In this document: positions 10,601 through 17,890 of the stretch, piece after piece
Position numbering within the stretch: position 1 is the stretch's first letter
Layout: each line of letters begins with the position of its first letter
Source of the DNA: an uncultured Bacteroidota bacterium
GTDB taxonomy: Bacteria > Bacteroidota > Bacteroidia > Chitinophagales > Chitinophagaceae
NCBI GenBank assembly: GCA_903903635.1
Contig: CAIUZK010000235.1
Span: forward strand, 1 to 49,552
Direction of reading: 5' to 3'
DNA: 49,552 nucleotides
Notes under the pieces: model-generated
What the model saw: the letters and a program-made list of their open reading frames with translations, nothing else
Told to the model about the DNA's origin: nothing
Databases searched by the model: none
Made by a program: the position numbers and the translations under genes

Positions 10601-11248
10601 ACCACCAAATCCAAAACCACCAGCGGTACCGGTACTGGTACCACTGTGACCTGCTGCACCACCTGAAGTAGACGTACCGGGTGTTCCTTCAGTTGTAGCA
10701 TTATAAGCGCCACATTCGGTACCTGTACCACCAGTAAGCCCTCCGCCGGGTCCACCATTTTCATAACCGCAATACCAGGCGCCGCCACCGCCGCCACCTG
10801 TAGCCACAAGACGGCTATTTAAAGAAGTATAAGCACCGGTTGTATAAGGTATTGTCCTGATGTCGCTGGAGCCACCACCGCCACCGCCACCATCGGCCTC
10901 ACTTCCTGCACCACCATTGGCTCCGCCACCCGAATTTGTACCTCCGGCCGGGATGTAGCCACAATAGGGACAGCCGTTTGCTCCCTGCTGGCCAATATAG
11001 ACATATAATATTTCTCCTCCGGTTACAGCCAAAGTAGCCTGTACCCGGCCACCGTTACCTCCTAAAGCTGGAGGTGAATGGTAATTGCCTCCCTGGCCTC
11101 CGGCCACATCAACATCAACCGAAAAAACACCTGTAGGTACAGTATAGATCTGAACTGAACCTGTGTAATTAAACGTAGTAGACTGGCCTAAAGAAATGGC
11201 ACTAATGGCCATTATAAGGAACAAGAATATAGACCGAAGGAAATTCAT
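4664..11248 (-). CDS. Giant secreted protein: glycine-rich domain, 25 Ig-like repeats, T9SS tail
   Basis: From the ATG at 11248 the protein has about 2194 residues; a GTG five codons upstream is possible but would precede the signal peptide MNFLRSIFLFLIMAISAISLG. Residues about 35-275 form a glycine-rich domain with GGGGGGSSDIRT and LVATGGGGGG, the pattern of the ALK-type glycine-rich family. Then come 25 tandem units of about 73 residues, each with the pattern ITGxxxVCxGxxxxLSDxxxGGxWSSSNxxIATV, then TGxVTGxxxGxxxITYTLxTGC and TVNPLP. These look like Big_2-type Ig-like domains with one Cys pair each. A T9SS type A sorting domain (IAPNPGDGDFTI, ITDIAGAIVKV, VAPGIYLLTV) ends it. An extracellular stalk or adhesin is the natural inference; a binding partner cannot be named. 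Confidence 0.9.
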   Translation of the reverse strand: MNFLRSIFLFLIMAISAISLGQSTTFNYTGSVQIYTVPTGVFSVDVDVAGGQGGNYHSPPALGGNGGRVQATLAVTGGEILYVYIGQQGANGCPYCGYIPAGGTNSGGGANGGAGSEADGGGGGGGSSDIRTIPYTTGAYTSLNSRLVATGGGGGGAWYCGYENGGPGGGLTGGTGTECGAYNATTEGTPGTSTSGGAAGHSGTSTGTAGGFGFGGDAYYYFWGGGGGGGWYGAGGAWGGSGCGGSSYYGGTGVTAATTTSGYRSGDGYVVITINCSAGTITGPSSVCMGSTIALGDTVGGGAGTWTSSNTAIATVGATTGVVNGISAGTVTITYTITLGCGTVFTTSVITVNPLPAIISGPSALCIGSAYTYSDASPGGLWSTGGSSVSVGSSSGLVTGLSLGSSLLTYTLSTGCKTTSSVLVNPNPGAITGVASVCPGFSTSLSDPTAGGAWSSSNTAIATVGSSSGIVTGITGGTVTITYMLPTGCYATISYIVNPLPAPVMGASTVCVGQTNTLVDAGGGTWTSSNTAIATIGLSTGVATGIAAGAVTITYTLPTGCKTTFSLTVNPLPSAITGLNHVCAGSNITLSDSVAGGTWTSSDISVAYIDPGTGVITGTSSGTAIITYTIGSGCIATYLVTVNPLPSSISGSSSVCVGSTSPLYDIGGGTWSSSATSIATIDAVTGIITGISSGTSIISYTLSTGCATTFPMLVNPLPAAISGTSALCVGLTSTFTDVTFGGTWSSSNLSAATIVSSTGLLTGIGVGISTISYTLGTGCFATMSITINSSPAIITGINHVCAGALDTFTDATPGGLWSCSPSGIVVMGTGYGVVMGVAAGVGTITYSIGSGCSTTKPVTVNPLPATITGTPIVCAGSSVLLSDPTPGGTWSSSNISIATAGSTTGLINGIVTGTATILYTSSLGCSRSVVVTVNPLPAVISGPFTLCPGTSGLMTDATPGGTWSCVPTAFATISTTGTATGVAPGNATISYTLPSGCVRTKPVTVNPLPAPVTGPTNVCIGSSITLGGMSGATWSTSGINATVMAATGVVTGVAAGLAIITCTISTGCFVTATITVNPLPSSISGPSAVCAGSSITLSDPGSGTWVSSTSAVAIIGSSSGIVLGVATGTTTITYTLPTGCYTTTTVSVSTTPTPVSGSSSVCAGGTLPLSDAVIGGVWFSSNLSVATIGSLSGWVSGLAAGTSLITYSLGTGCTVTKSITVNPSPLAIAGGSSICIGGTVSLSDATPGGTWLCGPSTVAAISGTGILSGIGAGTATVDYTVAGCPATRAITVNLTPASITGPSTVCIGGSVTESDAVTGGLWSTAASSLTIGSSSGIITGISTGTAIITYSIGSCTTAKLISINPVPVISGPTGICTGTSSALSASITGGSWNSSLTSVATVGATTGVVAGIAPGNATIYYALLTGCLSSVAVTVNSAPSSITGISHVCVGASSPLYDGTGGGVWSIAPSGTASVGSVSGIVSGIAAGPTTVTYSLGSGCTVTMPFIVNPAPSAIAGLFQVCAGSSVTLSDVTSGGNWSSSSTSIATVAATTGVVSGITAGASAIYYTLPTGCMASAPITVNPLPAPLSGATSLCAGLTTAWTDATVGGTWSSSNTSVATIGSTTGLVTGVAPVGAFITYTLPTGCMISRPVTINSAPASIAGSSSICIGSSMTLTDATPSGTWSSGSVGIASVGPTGIVTGISLGNAAISYVVGGCPAIKLITVNALPAPISGSSGVCIGSSVTESDPSLGGAWSISNPAVATIVSGTGIMTGVASGTTVVSYSMGVGCTVTSPVTVNPLPAAISGLNHVCLGLTTVLSDATPGGNWSSSNTAIATISTTGLVTGVAAGTATISYTVATGCSATLLMSVLSVPPLTGVHNLCAWGDTMTVSNTNTTGVYTSSFATVTNLGAGMGRVLGNAPGTATVTYTLPSGCSASATFTVNPRPAAITGVTHICSGSTITLADVTPGGTWTSGNTAIATVGSTTGIVTGISGGSAYITYTLPVTGCYSDSALIVSAMPVAITGPSSVFIGTPVTLADAVPGGAWSSSNTAIAGVGVSSGLVSGVSVGVATITYTVGGICRVSKPITVMPMKVGHHVLSAQGTEESLDPNQVRIAPNPGDGDFTIDLLWDKTEPLNIVITDIAGAIVKVIATTPQPHVPLSVPVKLQVAPGIYLLTVSGIDSRYTARIVVNR
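4970..10420 (-). repeat. 25 tandem in-frame repeats of about 218 bp
   Basis: The coding sequence is a tandem array of 25 units of about 72-74 codons. Counted on the translation, each begins near the xITGxxxVCxG motif and ends TVNPLPA or a variant. Units have diverged in sequence but keep length and Cys spacing; the last unit has lost the first Cys. The array is prone to assembly collapse, so the unit number is as given in this sequence. Confidence 0.85.
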
Positions 11249-11376
11249 AGGTTTATTTTGCACTAAAATACGGATATTATTTAATAAATAAAATATTTCT
11301 TATCTAATTCAGTAAGAGTTCAGACACCGGCAATTCAGATATTGCATTTTGTTTGCCTTATCTTGCAAAAGTATTT

Positions 11377-13164
11377 ATGCTGTCGGAGATTTTAAATAAA
11401 AAGCAAAAGCTACGTGATTTTTTTGCAGATAGCGCAAAGGGCTTCCTGCTGATCTGGACGTCAGGCAAAAAACTTACTATTATAAACTTTGCCTTGTTTA
11501 TACTTTCCGCAATTTTCCCGTTGATTTCGCTTCTTGTACTTAAACACCTGATAGACCAGACCAAAGCTTCGGGCATAACCTGGGAGCATACCGGAACAAG
11601 TTTGTTGCTATTTGCCGGTCTTCAGCTTGTTTCAGGTATCATTACCCAGTTCTCATCGTACAAAACAGCAGAGCAACAGCAAATTATCTCGGACAGGGTA
11701 GTATCGCAGGTATTGAACAAAGCAATAGATTTAGAACTGGAGTATTTTGAAAATCCTGCTTTTTACGATGAGCTGAATATGGCGCATCAGCAATCTTTAA
11801 GCCGCCCTGCAATGCTTATTTCTGCGTTCCAGGGCATAATTCAGAATATTATCATGATCATCTTGTTATCCGGATTCATGATACTTGCCCATTGGTCTGT
11901 TTTGGTACTTATTGTTATACTTAGCGTGCCATTGGCGATAAGCAAATTAATGCACGGCATGAAACAATACCAGTTGGATAGAGAAAGTGTCGCCACGCAA
12001 AGGAAAGCCAATGGAATCTATCATTACCTTACTACTGATACCTATGCAAAAGAGGTGCGGATTTTCAATTTCGGCAGGGACTTCATTTCAAAGTATCTGG
12101 ATTTTCGCAAAACTATTTTCACCCGAAAACAAAGTCTTCAACTCAAATTCCTGCGACACAACATATTGATACAGTTTTTTGAGATCATTATTACTACCAT
12201 CATCTATTGTATTATAATCAGCGGAGCAGTTTCGGGGGCAATAACCATTGGTGGACTGGTGATCTATTTTCAGGTATTCCAGCGACTACAGTCATCTATT
12301 ACCAGCTTGTTTCAATCGGGAATCAATTTGTTTCAGAACCAGCTTTACCTCAGGCAGATACTTGATTACCTGAACTCACCTACATTGATCAAAGATGCGA
12401 AACAAAGTGTGCCGATGCCGGGCCTGAAGGAAGGCATTATGGTTAAAAACCTCTGCTTTACTTATCCTGAAACAGCAAGAGAAGTGCTGAAAGACATCAA
12501 TATGGTATTTAAGCCCGGACAGATAACGGCTATTGTAGGAGAAAACGGCTCGGGCAAGTCCACACTCATTAAATTGCTTTGCCGCTTGTATGAAACCAAA
12601 TCGGGATCAATACTGATGGATGATCAGGATATTACCGGCATCAGTATAGAAGATCTGCGCAAGAACATTACTGCCATGTTCCAGGATTTCGGCAAATATG
12701 ATCTTACTATCGGTGAGAATATCGCACTGGGTATTCATAAAAAAGACAAAGACAAACTTGTTGCCGCAATTGAAAAATCAGGACTTAAAGAAAAGATAGC
12801 AACTTTCCCTAAAGGCATGGGTACACAACTGGGACGAACCTATAAAAATGGCGAGCAACTGAGCGGCGGTCAATGGCAAAAGATCGCGCTTGCCCGAATG
12901 TTTTATAAAGACAGCCGGATACTTATTCTGGATGAGCCAACCAGCTCAATTGACCCGGTGGCAGAGCATACAATTTTTGAAAACCTGAACAATGAGATAG
13001 GGAATAAAATAGTGATACTGGTTACACACAGATTATACAATCTGAAACTTGCCGGGCATATCTATGTAATGGCCGATGGCCGCATCGCTGAGCAAGGAAG
13101 TTTTGACGAATTGATCAATGCAGGTGGTTCATTTGCCAATATCTATAATAAGCAGAGGATATGA
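11377..13164 (+). CDS. ABC transporter, fused permease and ATPase (exporter type)
   Basis: This 595-residue half-transporter has a six-helix membrane domain in residues 1-310 and a C-terminal ATPase. Motifs seen: Walker A GENGSGKS at 388-395, Q-loop in AMFQDFG, signature LSGGQ at 495-499, Walker B ending DE at 519-520, and H-loop His551. There is no N-terminal C39 peptidase domain. I use the ATG at 11377; a TTG eight codons upstream is less likely. The next gene overlaps it by four bases (ATGA), so the two form one translational unit. In other bacteria this pairing is found in RiPP and lasso peptide clusters. The substrate is unknown, and no precursor peptide is visible upstream. Confidence 0.92.
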   Translation: MLSEILNKKQKLRDFFADSAKGFLLIWTSGKKLTIINFALFILSAIFPLISLLVLKHLIDQTKASGITWEHTGTSLLLFAGLQLVSGIITQFSSYKTAEQQQIISDRVVSQVLNKAIDLELEYFENPAFYDELNMAHQQSLSRPAMLISAFQGIIQNIIMIILLSGFMILAHWSVLVLIVILSVPLAISKLMHGMKQYQLDRESVATQRKANGIYHYLTTDTYAKEVRIFNFGRDFISKYLDFRKTIFTRKQSLQLKFLRHNILIQFFEIIITTIIYCIIISGAVSGAITIGGLVIYFQVFQRLQSSITSLFQSGINLFQNQLYLRQILDYLNSPTLIKDAKQSVPMPGLKEGIMVKNLCFTYPETAREVLKDINMVFKPGQITAIVGENGSGKSTLIKLLCRLYETKSGSILMDDQDITGISIEDLRKNITAMFQDFGKYDLTIGENIALGIHKKDKDKLVAAIEKSGLKEKIATFPKGMGTQLGRTYKNGEQLSGGQWQKIALARMFYKDSRILILDEPTSSIDPVAEHTIFENLNNEIGNKIVILVTHRLYNLKLAGHIYVMADGRIAEQGSFDELINAGGSFANIYNKQRI

Positions 13165-14339
13165 TGAACCCCGGTGAAATACAAAAACATTACTCAACAG
13201 AAATGGCACTTGTCATACTGATGAGTAATGTATATTTCAAAAGAGCAACGGCGAATGAGGTTAGTAATTTCATTGCAGAAAACAAAGTAGACTGGGCATT
13301 ATTTGAGCAGATCATTGCGGCCCACCAGATAAGGCCATTTGTTTTCAAAGTTCTATCTGCTAATATAGAAGGTGTAGACGCGGGATTTCTGGAACAGCTC
13401 CGGAAAAAGTGTTTTGCCATAGCCGGAGCCAATCTCCGTCACCTGGAAGAAATGGTGCGGTTGCATTTGTTATTAACTGACAATGGCATTCTCAATATTC
13501 CCTATAAAGGGGTACTACTCAGTCAATTCTTATTCGGCGACTATATAAGCAGGGAAACTTCGGATATCGATTTCCTGATTGATAAAAAGAACTTCGGAAG
13601 GACGCATACATTGCTATTGAAGGAAGGGTATAACCCAAGATTTTACAATCCTGATTTTGAGCGGCAGTTCCTTAATACAAGCCATGAGCTGCTTTACCGA
13701 AGTCAGGCCGCACCGGGAGCCATTAAAATAGAAATACACTGGGCCGCCACCAGCAATATGATGAATATCCCACTGCCAACAGAATATCTGTTCAGGGATC
13801 TTCAGTCCATTAAGCTGATGGGAAAGGATACGGTAATTTTCAATGCGCACAATCATTTGCTGGTCTTGCTGGTTCACCATGGCGTAAACGATGTTTGGCG
13901 AAGCCTGAGACATATCATCGATATTGCGGTTTTCCTGGAAAAGTATAGTAACCTTATTGATTGGGCAGCATTTTATAAGGATACAGTACGGTTCAGAATC
14001 TATCACACTACTGTTACGGGATTTCAGTTGGCGGAACAATTGTTTGGTACTGCTATACCTCCTGTTTTTTCGACCACCACTCCCCTGCCTGATGGCATTC
14101 CTGACAACCTTCTGCGCTTCCCTTCATTAAGAAAGCAGAAACTGAATTTTGAAAACCTCAGCCAGCAGTTATATTTAAGAGACTCGGCAGGAGATAAAAT
14201 TGCCTTACTAAGCTCCTACCTCTATGCAGGTATAACTCCTAATGTGCGCGATATGGAAGCCTACCATGTGCCTAAAGGCTGGTATGGTCTTTACTACTTT
14301 CTCAAGCCATTCCGTATGATCTTTGGCAGAAGGAAATAA
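13161..14339 (+). CDS. Nucleotidyltransferase family protein (NTP_transf_5 type)
   Basis: The 392-residue protein matches the uncharacterised nucleotidyltransferase family found beside RiPP exporters. The core motif is visible: a PYKGVLLSQ segment, then SDIDFLI with Asp135 and Asp137, and a third acidic position in EIHW at 191-194. These would bind the metal and nucleotide. A C-terminal helical region follows, with HLLVLLVHHGVNDVWRSLRH near residue 235. The start overlaps the ABC transporter stop, which implies coupled translation. Its substrate is unknown; family members have been linked to peptide or sugar modification, which is inference here. It converges on the SirB1-like gene with 19 bases between. 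Confidence 0.85.
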   Translation: MMNPGEIQKHYSTEMALVILMSNVYFKRATANEVSNFIAENKVDWALFEQIIAAHQIRPFVFKVLSANIEGVDAGFLEQLRKKCFAIAGANLRHLEEMVRLHLLLTDNGILNIPYKGVLLSQFLFGDYISRETSDIDFLIDKKNFGRTHTLLLKEGYNPRFYNPDFERQFLNTSHELLYRSQAAPGAIKIEIHWAATSNMMNIPLPTEYLFRDLQSIKLMGKDTVIFNAHNHLLVLLVHHGVNDVWRSLRHIIDIAVFLEKYSNLIDWAAFYKDTVRFRIYHTTVTGFQLAEQLFGTAIPPVFSTTTPLPDGIPDNLLRFPSLRKQKLNFENLSQQLYLRDSAGDKIALLSSYLYAGITPNVRDMEAYHVPKGWYGLYYFLKPFRMIFGRRK

Positions 14340-14358
14340 AGCTACCAATATTGCTTCA

Positions 14359-15237
14359 TTACTCCGGTTCAGCAATCAGCAACATCAATTGCTGAATTTC
14401 ATCGGCCTTATGTTCTTCGCGACGGTAACGGTAACAAAGGGCCAGCTCCTCCATCATTTTATAAATGATGCGCCGCGTGAGCATTGGCGCAAAATAAGAT
14501 TCATAGTCGGTGGCATTAATTTTCTTCAGGTAAGCTTCTACATCTTTCGGGGTATAGGCTATTCCATTGAGCGGATCTATAAAAAACTGGATCTGGTTGA
14601 TTCCCTTATCATCAGGATCAAGGAAGTTATGCAGGGCATCTATGTAGGCAAAAATGAACTGGCGGGGCACATCGACAGCAAAAATGGGTATATCAAGAAT
14701 CTCGCAAAGAGCCAGGTAGATTATTCCGAAAGAATAGGAATTGCCCTGCTTGCTATCAAGTACCTGATTGATGAAGAAGTATTTTGGCTCCCGCTCTGTA
14801 AGCTCGTGGCCCTGAAGTTTATAGTAATTAAACAATATGCTGTTAAAGACATTCACCTGCTCCAGCGGTGTAAGATAATTATTCAACTCCAGCCAGATGT
14901 TGCGGCGAAGCTGGTCGAACTGGGTTAATATGGCAGGAACATTAAGGTCGGGGAACTGGAATTTCGCCAGTAGCATAGCTCCTCTTAAAAGCTCCGGCTG
15001 AAAAGCATTATTCCAGGCCACAAAATCTGCCTGCAGATCTTCGAAATGGACTCTGTGTATCAGCAGTTCAATCCGCTCCAGAACTTCGGTATCGTCTGTA
15101 ACCTCCCAAAGCTGCTCCAGCCTTGGTATGATCTCCTTGCCATAGTGCAGCAACTTGGATGCAACTGTATCATAGACCTCATAGTCGGGGTCGTCAATCA
15201 ATTTCAGGAGCGCTGATATTTCTTTATTGGATTGCAT
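14359..15237 (-). CDS. SirB1-like transglutaminase-fold protein
   Basis: The 292-residue protein starts with a helical repeat-like segment (ALLKLIDDPDYEVYDTVASKLL) and continues with a SirB1_N / transglutaminase-like region: NYLTPLEQVNVFNSILF, then SKQGNSYSFGIIYLALCEILDIPIFAVDVPRQFI. This is the usual order in the family, in which the catalytic Cys of true transglutaminases is not conserved. No signal peptide is present. The molecular role is unknown. It is a monocistronic gene between the NTase gene and topA. A frame on the opposite strand (14323-14928) is a shadow. Confidence 0.82.
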   Translation of the reverse strand: MQSNKEISALLKLIDDPDYEVYDTVASKLLHYGKEIIPRLEQLWEVTDDTEVLERIELLIHRVHFEDLQADFVAWNNAFQPELLRGAMLLAKFQFPDLNVPAILTQFDQLRRNIWLELNNYLTPLEQVNVFNSILFNYYKLQGHELTEREPKYFFINQVLDSKQGNSYSFGIIYLALCEILDIPIFAVDVPRQFIFAYIDALHNFLDPDDKGINQIQFFIDPLNGIAYTPKDVEAYLKKINATDYESYFAPMLTRRIIYKMMEELALCYRYRREEHKADEIQQLMLLIAEPE

Positions 15238-15322
15238 TATTTAAAAACAGGGTGATACATTTATAAAATCCCCGGTTTGAAATCCAAGGTATGGAGAAAA
15301 TGAAATGCCGCCAAAAAACGAA

Positions 15323-15339
15323 ATCCCCTGAATGGGGAT
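15323..15339 (-). terminator. Possible terminator downstream of topA
   Basis: A short stem ATCCCC / GGGGAT with a five-base loop lies about 80 bases after the topA stop. On the minus strand it is followed by a T-rich run. The stem is short and the distance large, so support is modest. Confidence 0.35.
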
Positions 15340-15422
15340 AAACGTTTTGTGACTTCAATATATTTCAGGGATGTGATTTTCAGTCCCTTAAAATGAACAA
15401 TATAAAACCCTGATCAAGGGGA

Positions 15423-17765
15423 TTACGCTTTTTTCCTGCGGGCAATTTTCTTAGGCGGATTAGCTTTCTGCTCTTCGATAATTGCTTTTACCTCTCCGAT
15501 GGTTAGGGTAGCGGCAGTCTCCGTTTTTTCCTTGGGTATTTTATAGTTCTTCAGGCCCTGCTTGATGTACAAACCATATGGGCCCCTGAGAATTCTGATT
15601 TTCTCCTTTTCAAAAACCTTCACTTCGCTTTCCAGTTTGGCCTGCCTCTTTTCGGCTATTAGCGGGGTTACCTGACCGAGCTCAACCGTATAGGGATCCA
15701 TATCCTTTTTGAGGGAGTAGAACTGACCAGCGTGTTGCGCATACGGACCGAATCGACCAATGTTGACTACAATATCCTCACCTTCGAACTGACCGAGATT
15801 ACGGGGCAGTCTGAACAGTTCCATAGCCTCATCCAGCGAAATGGTTTCGATGCTCTGGTTGGTGCGTAATTTTGCAAAACGGGGTTTCTCTTCCCCTTCG
15901 GCAGTTGCTCCAATCTGAACCATAGGGCCGAAACGACCAAGACGGGCTACAACCGGCTTTCCGCTTACCGGATCTACACCCAGTTCGCGCTCGCCCTTGG
16001 CCCTGGTCGCATTCTCTATAGTGTGTTCCACACTTACATGGAACGGCAGGTAGAAGTCATCTATCATTTTATTCCACAACTGCCTTCCTTCGGCGATCTC
16101 ATCGAATTCGGCTTCTATTTTTGCTGTGAAATCATAGTCCATTACTTTTTCAAAGTGCTCGCGCAAAAAATCCGTTACAACCATTCCCAGATCTGTAGGG
16201 AACAGTTTGTTTTTTTCGGCGCCAAAGTTCTCGCTGCCTGTGGCGGTGGTAACCTTATCATTTTGCAGTGTGAGCACCTGAAAATTACGTTTCACACCAT
16301 CCTTATCTCTTTTCTCCACATATCCCCTGGCCTGCACCGTGCTGATAGTAGGCGCATAAGTAGACGGACGGCCAATGCCCAATTCCTCGAGCTTCTTAAC
16401 AAGAGAAGCTTCCGTATATCTTGGTGCAGGGCGGCTGAAACGTTCAGTGGCCACCATGCGCTGAAATTCAAGTTTCTGGCCGGCAACCAAAGGAGGCAGC
16501 ATGCCTTCATTTTCATCCTCGCCATCTTCTTCATCATGCCCTTCGCTGTATACCTTCAGGAAGCCGTCGAACCTCATTACTTCTCCGGTAGCGGTGAGCT
16601 GATCGGGTTGGGTAGAAACATTGATCTTGGCAATTGTGCGTTCCAGTTGGGCATCTGCCATCTGGCAGGCCATGGTGCGCTTCCATATCAGTTCATACAG
16701 ACGTGTGGTATCCGCATCGCCTGCTGTGGTAGCCATCATATCGGTTGGCCTGATGGCTTCATGCGCTTCCTGTGCCGATTCATTCTTTGTTTTGAAAACG
16801 CGCTGCTGGTGGTATTTCTCGCCATACTGCGCTATAATAGCAACCCTTGCGCCATCAATAGCGGTTTCGGACAGGTTTACGGAATCGGTCCTCATATAAG
16901 TGATATGCCCGTTCTCATAAAGCTTCTGCGCCAGCAACATGGTCTTCGAAACAGAATAACCCAGTTTGCGACTTGCTTCCTGTTGTAATGTAGAGGTAGT
17001 AAAAGGAGCCGATGGCGACTTTTTTGCCGGTTTCACCTGCACATCATTCACTGAATAGCTGGCGCCAATACATTTATCCAGGTAACTCTGTGCTCCTTTT
17101 TCTTCTTTTATCCTATCAGGGCCTTCGGCCTTAAAAGTTACTTTCTTACTATTAATATCATCGGCGGCGAAAAAAGCCTCTACTTTGAAGCTGCTGTTGA
17201 CATTAAACCTGGTAATATCCCTTTCGCGCTCAACAATAAGCCTTACCGCAACCGATTGCACCCTGCCTGCCGAGAGGTTGTTGCGCATGCTCATTTTGCG
17301 CCACAATACAGGAGATAATTCAAAGCCCACAATCCTGTCGAGAATACGACGGGCCTGCTGCGCATTTACGAGGTCCATATTTACAAAACGCGGATTCTGC
17401 ACGGCTTTTGTAATAGCGGGCTTCGTAATTTCATGAAATACAATACGTTTGGTAGTATAAGGATCCAGGTTCAATACTTCGCACAAATGCCAGGAAATGG
17501 CCTCACCCTCACGGTCCTCATCCGTTGCCAGCCACACATCATCAGATTTTTTTGCGAGTGACCTAAGTTCTTTTACTACTTTCTGTTTATCTTCCGATAT
17601 AATATACTTAGGTTTATAGCCATTCTTTAAGTCGATACCCATGTCCTCTTTTTCCAGGTCACGGATATGGCCATAGCATGACTTTACTTCAAAATCGGCA
17701 CCTAAAATTTTTTCTATGGTCTTAGCCTTTGCAGGCGACTCCACTATCAATAAATGTTTAGCCAT
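15423..17765 (-). CDS. topA: DNA topoisomerase I (type IA)
   Basis: TopA relaxes negative supercoils by cutting one strand through a tyrosine linkage. The 780-residue protein shows the TOPRIM start (LLIVESPAKAKTIEKIL) and acidic motif DEDREGE at 82-88, and the active-site Tyr290 in ITYMRTDS. The C-terminus lacks the CxxC zinc fingers of E. coli TopA. It carries instead TopA C-terminal repeats (RLGRFGPMVQIG, NIGRFGPYAQHAG, RGPYGLYIKQG) and a basic tail PPKKIARRKKA, the usual form in Bacteroidota. It appears to be transcribed alone; long frames on the other strand are shadows. Confidence 0.97.
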   Translation of the reverse strand: MAKHLLIVESPAKAKTIEKILGADFEVKSCYGHIRDLEKEDMGIDLKNGYKPKYIISEDKQKVVKELRSLAKKSDDVWLATDEDREGEAISWHLCEVLNLDPYTTKRIVFHEITKPAITKAVQNPRFVNMDLVNAQQARRILDRIVGFELSPVLWRKMSMRNNLSAGRVQSVAVRLIVERERDITRFNVNSSFKVEAFFAADDINSKKVTFKAEGPDRIKEEKGAQSYLDKCIGASYSVNDVQVKPAKKSPSAPFTTSTLQQEASRKLGYSVSKTMLLAQKLYENGHITYMRTDSVNLSETAIDGARVAIIAQYGEKYHQQRVFKTKNESAQEAHEAIRPTDMMATTAGDADTTRLYELIWKRTMACQMADAQLERTIAKINVSTQPDQLTATGEVMRFDGFLKVYSEGHDEEDGEDENEGMLPPLVAGQKLEFQRMVATERFSRPAPRYTEASLVKKLEELGIGRPSTYAPTISTVQARGYVEKRDKDGVKRNFQVLTLQNDKVTTATGSENFGAEKNKLFPTDLGMVVTDFLREHFEKVMDYDFTAKIEAEFDEIAEGRQLWNKMIDDFYLPFHVSVEHTIENATRAKGERELGVDPVSGKPVVARLGRFGPMVQIGATAEGEEKPRFAKLRTNQSIETISLDEAMELFRLPRNLGQFEGEDIVVNIGRFGPYAQHAGQFYSLKKDMDPYTVELGQVTPLIAEKRQAKLESEVKVFEKEKIRILRGPYGLYIKQGLKNYKIPKEKTETAATLTIGEVKAIIEEQKANPPKKIARRKKA

Positions 17766-17890
17766 TCTTTATTTTTTCCTTTTTTCACAGCCTGAAATTG
17801 GGGCTAGCGTGTGCAATAATAGAATATTGTTTCCAAAAAGAAAAAAAGGGAGCTAAATAGATTCTCTTTTATTATGAAATATTAGTATGA

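Noticed and set aside
14323-14928. 201-codon plus-strand frame
   Set aside because: It lies opposite the SirB1-like gene, whose protein has clear family motifs.
16023-16988. 321-codon plus-strand frame
   Set aside because: It is antisense to topA and rich in His, Cys and Phe without any domain pattern.
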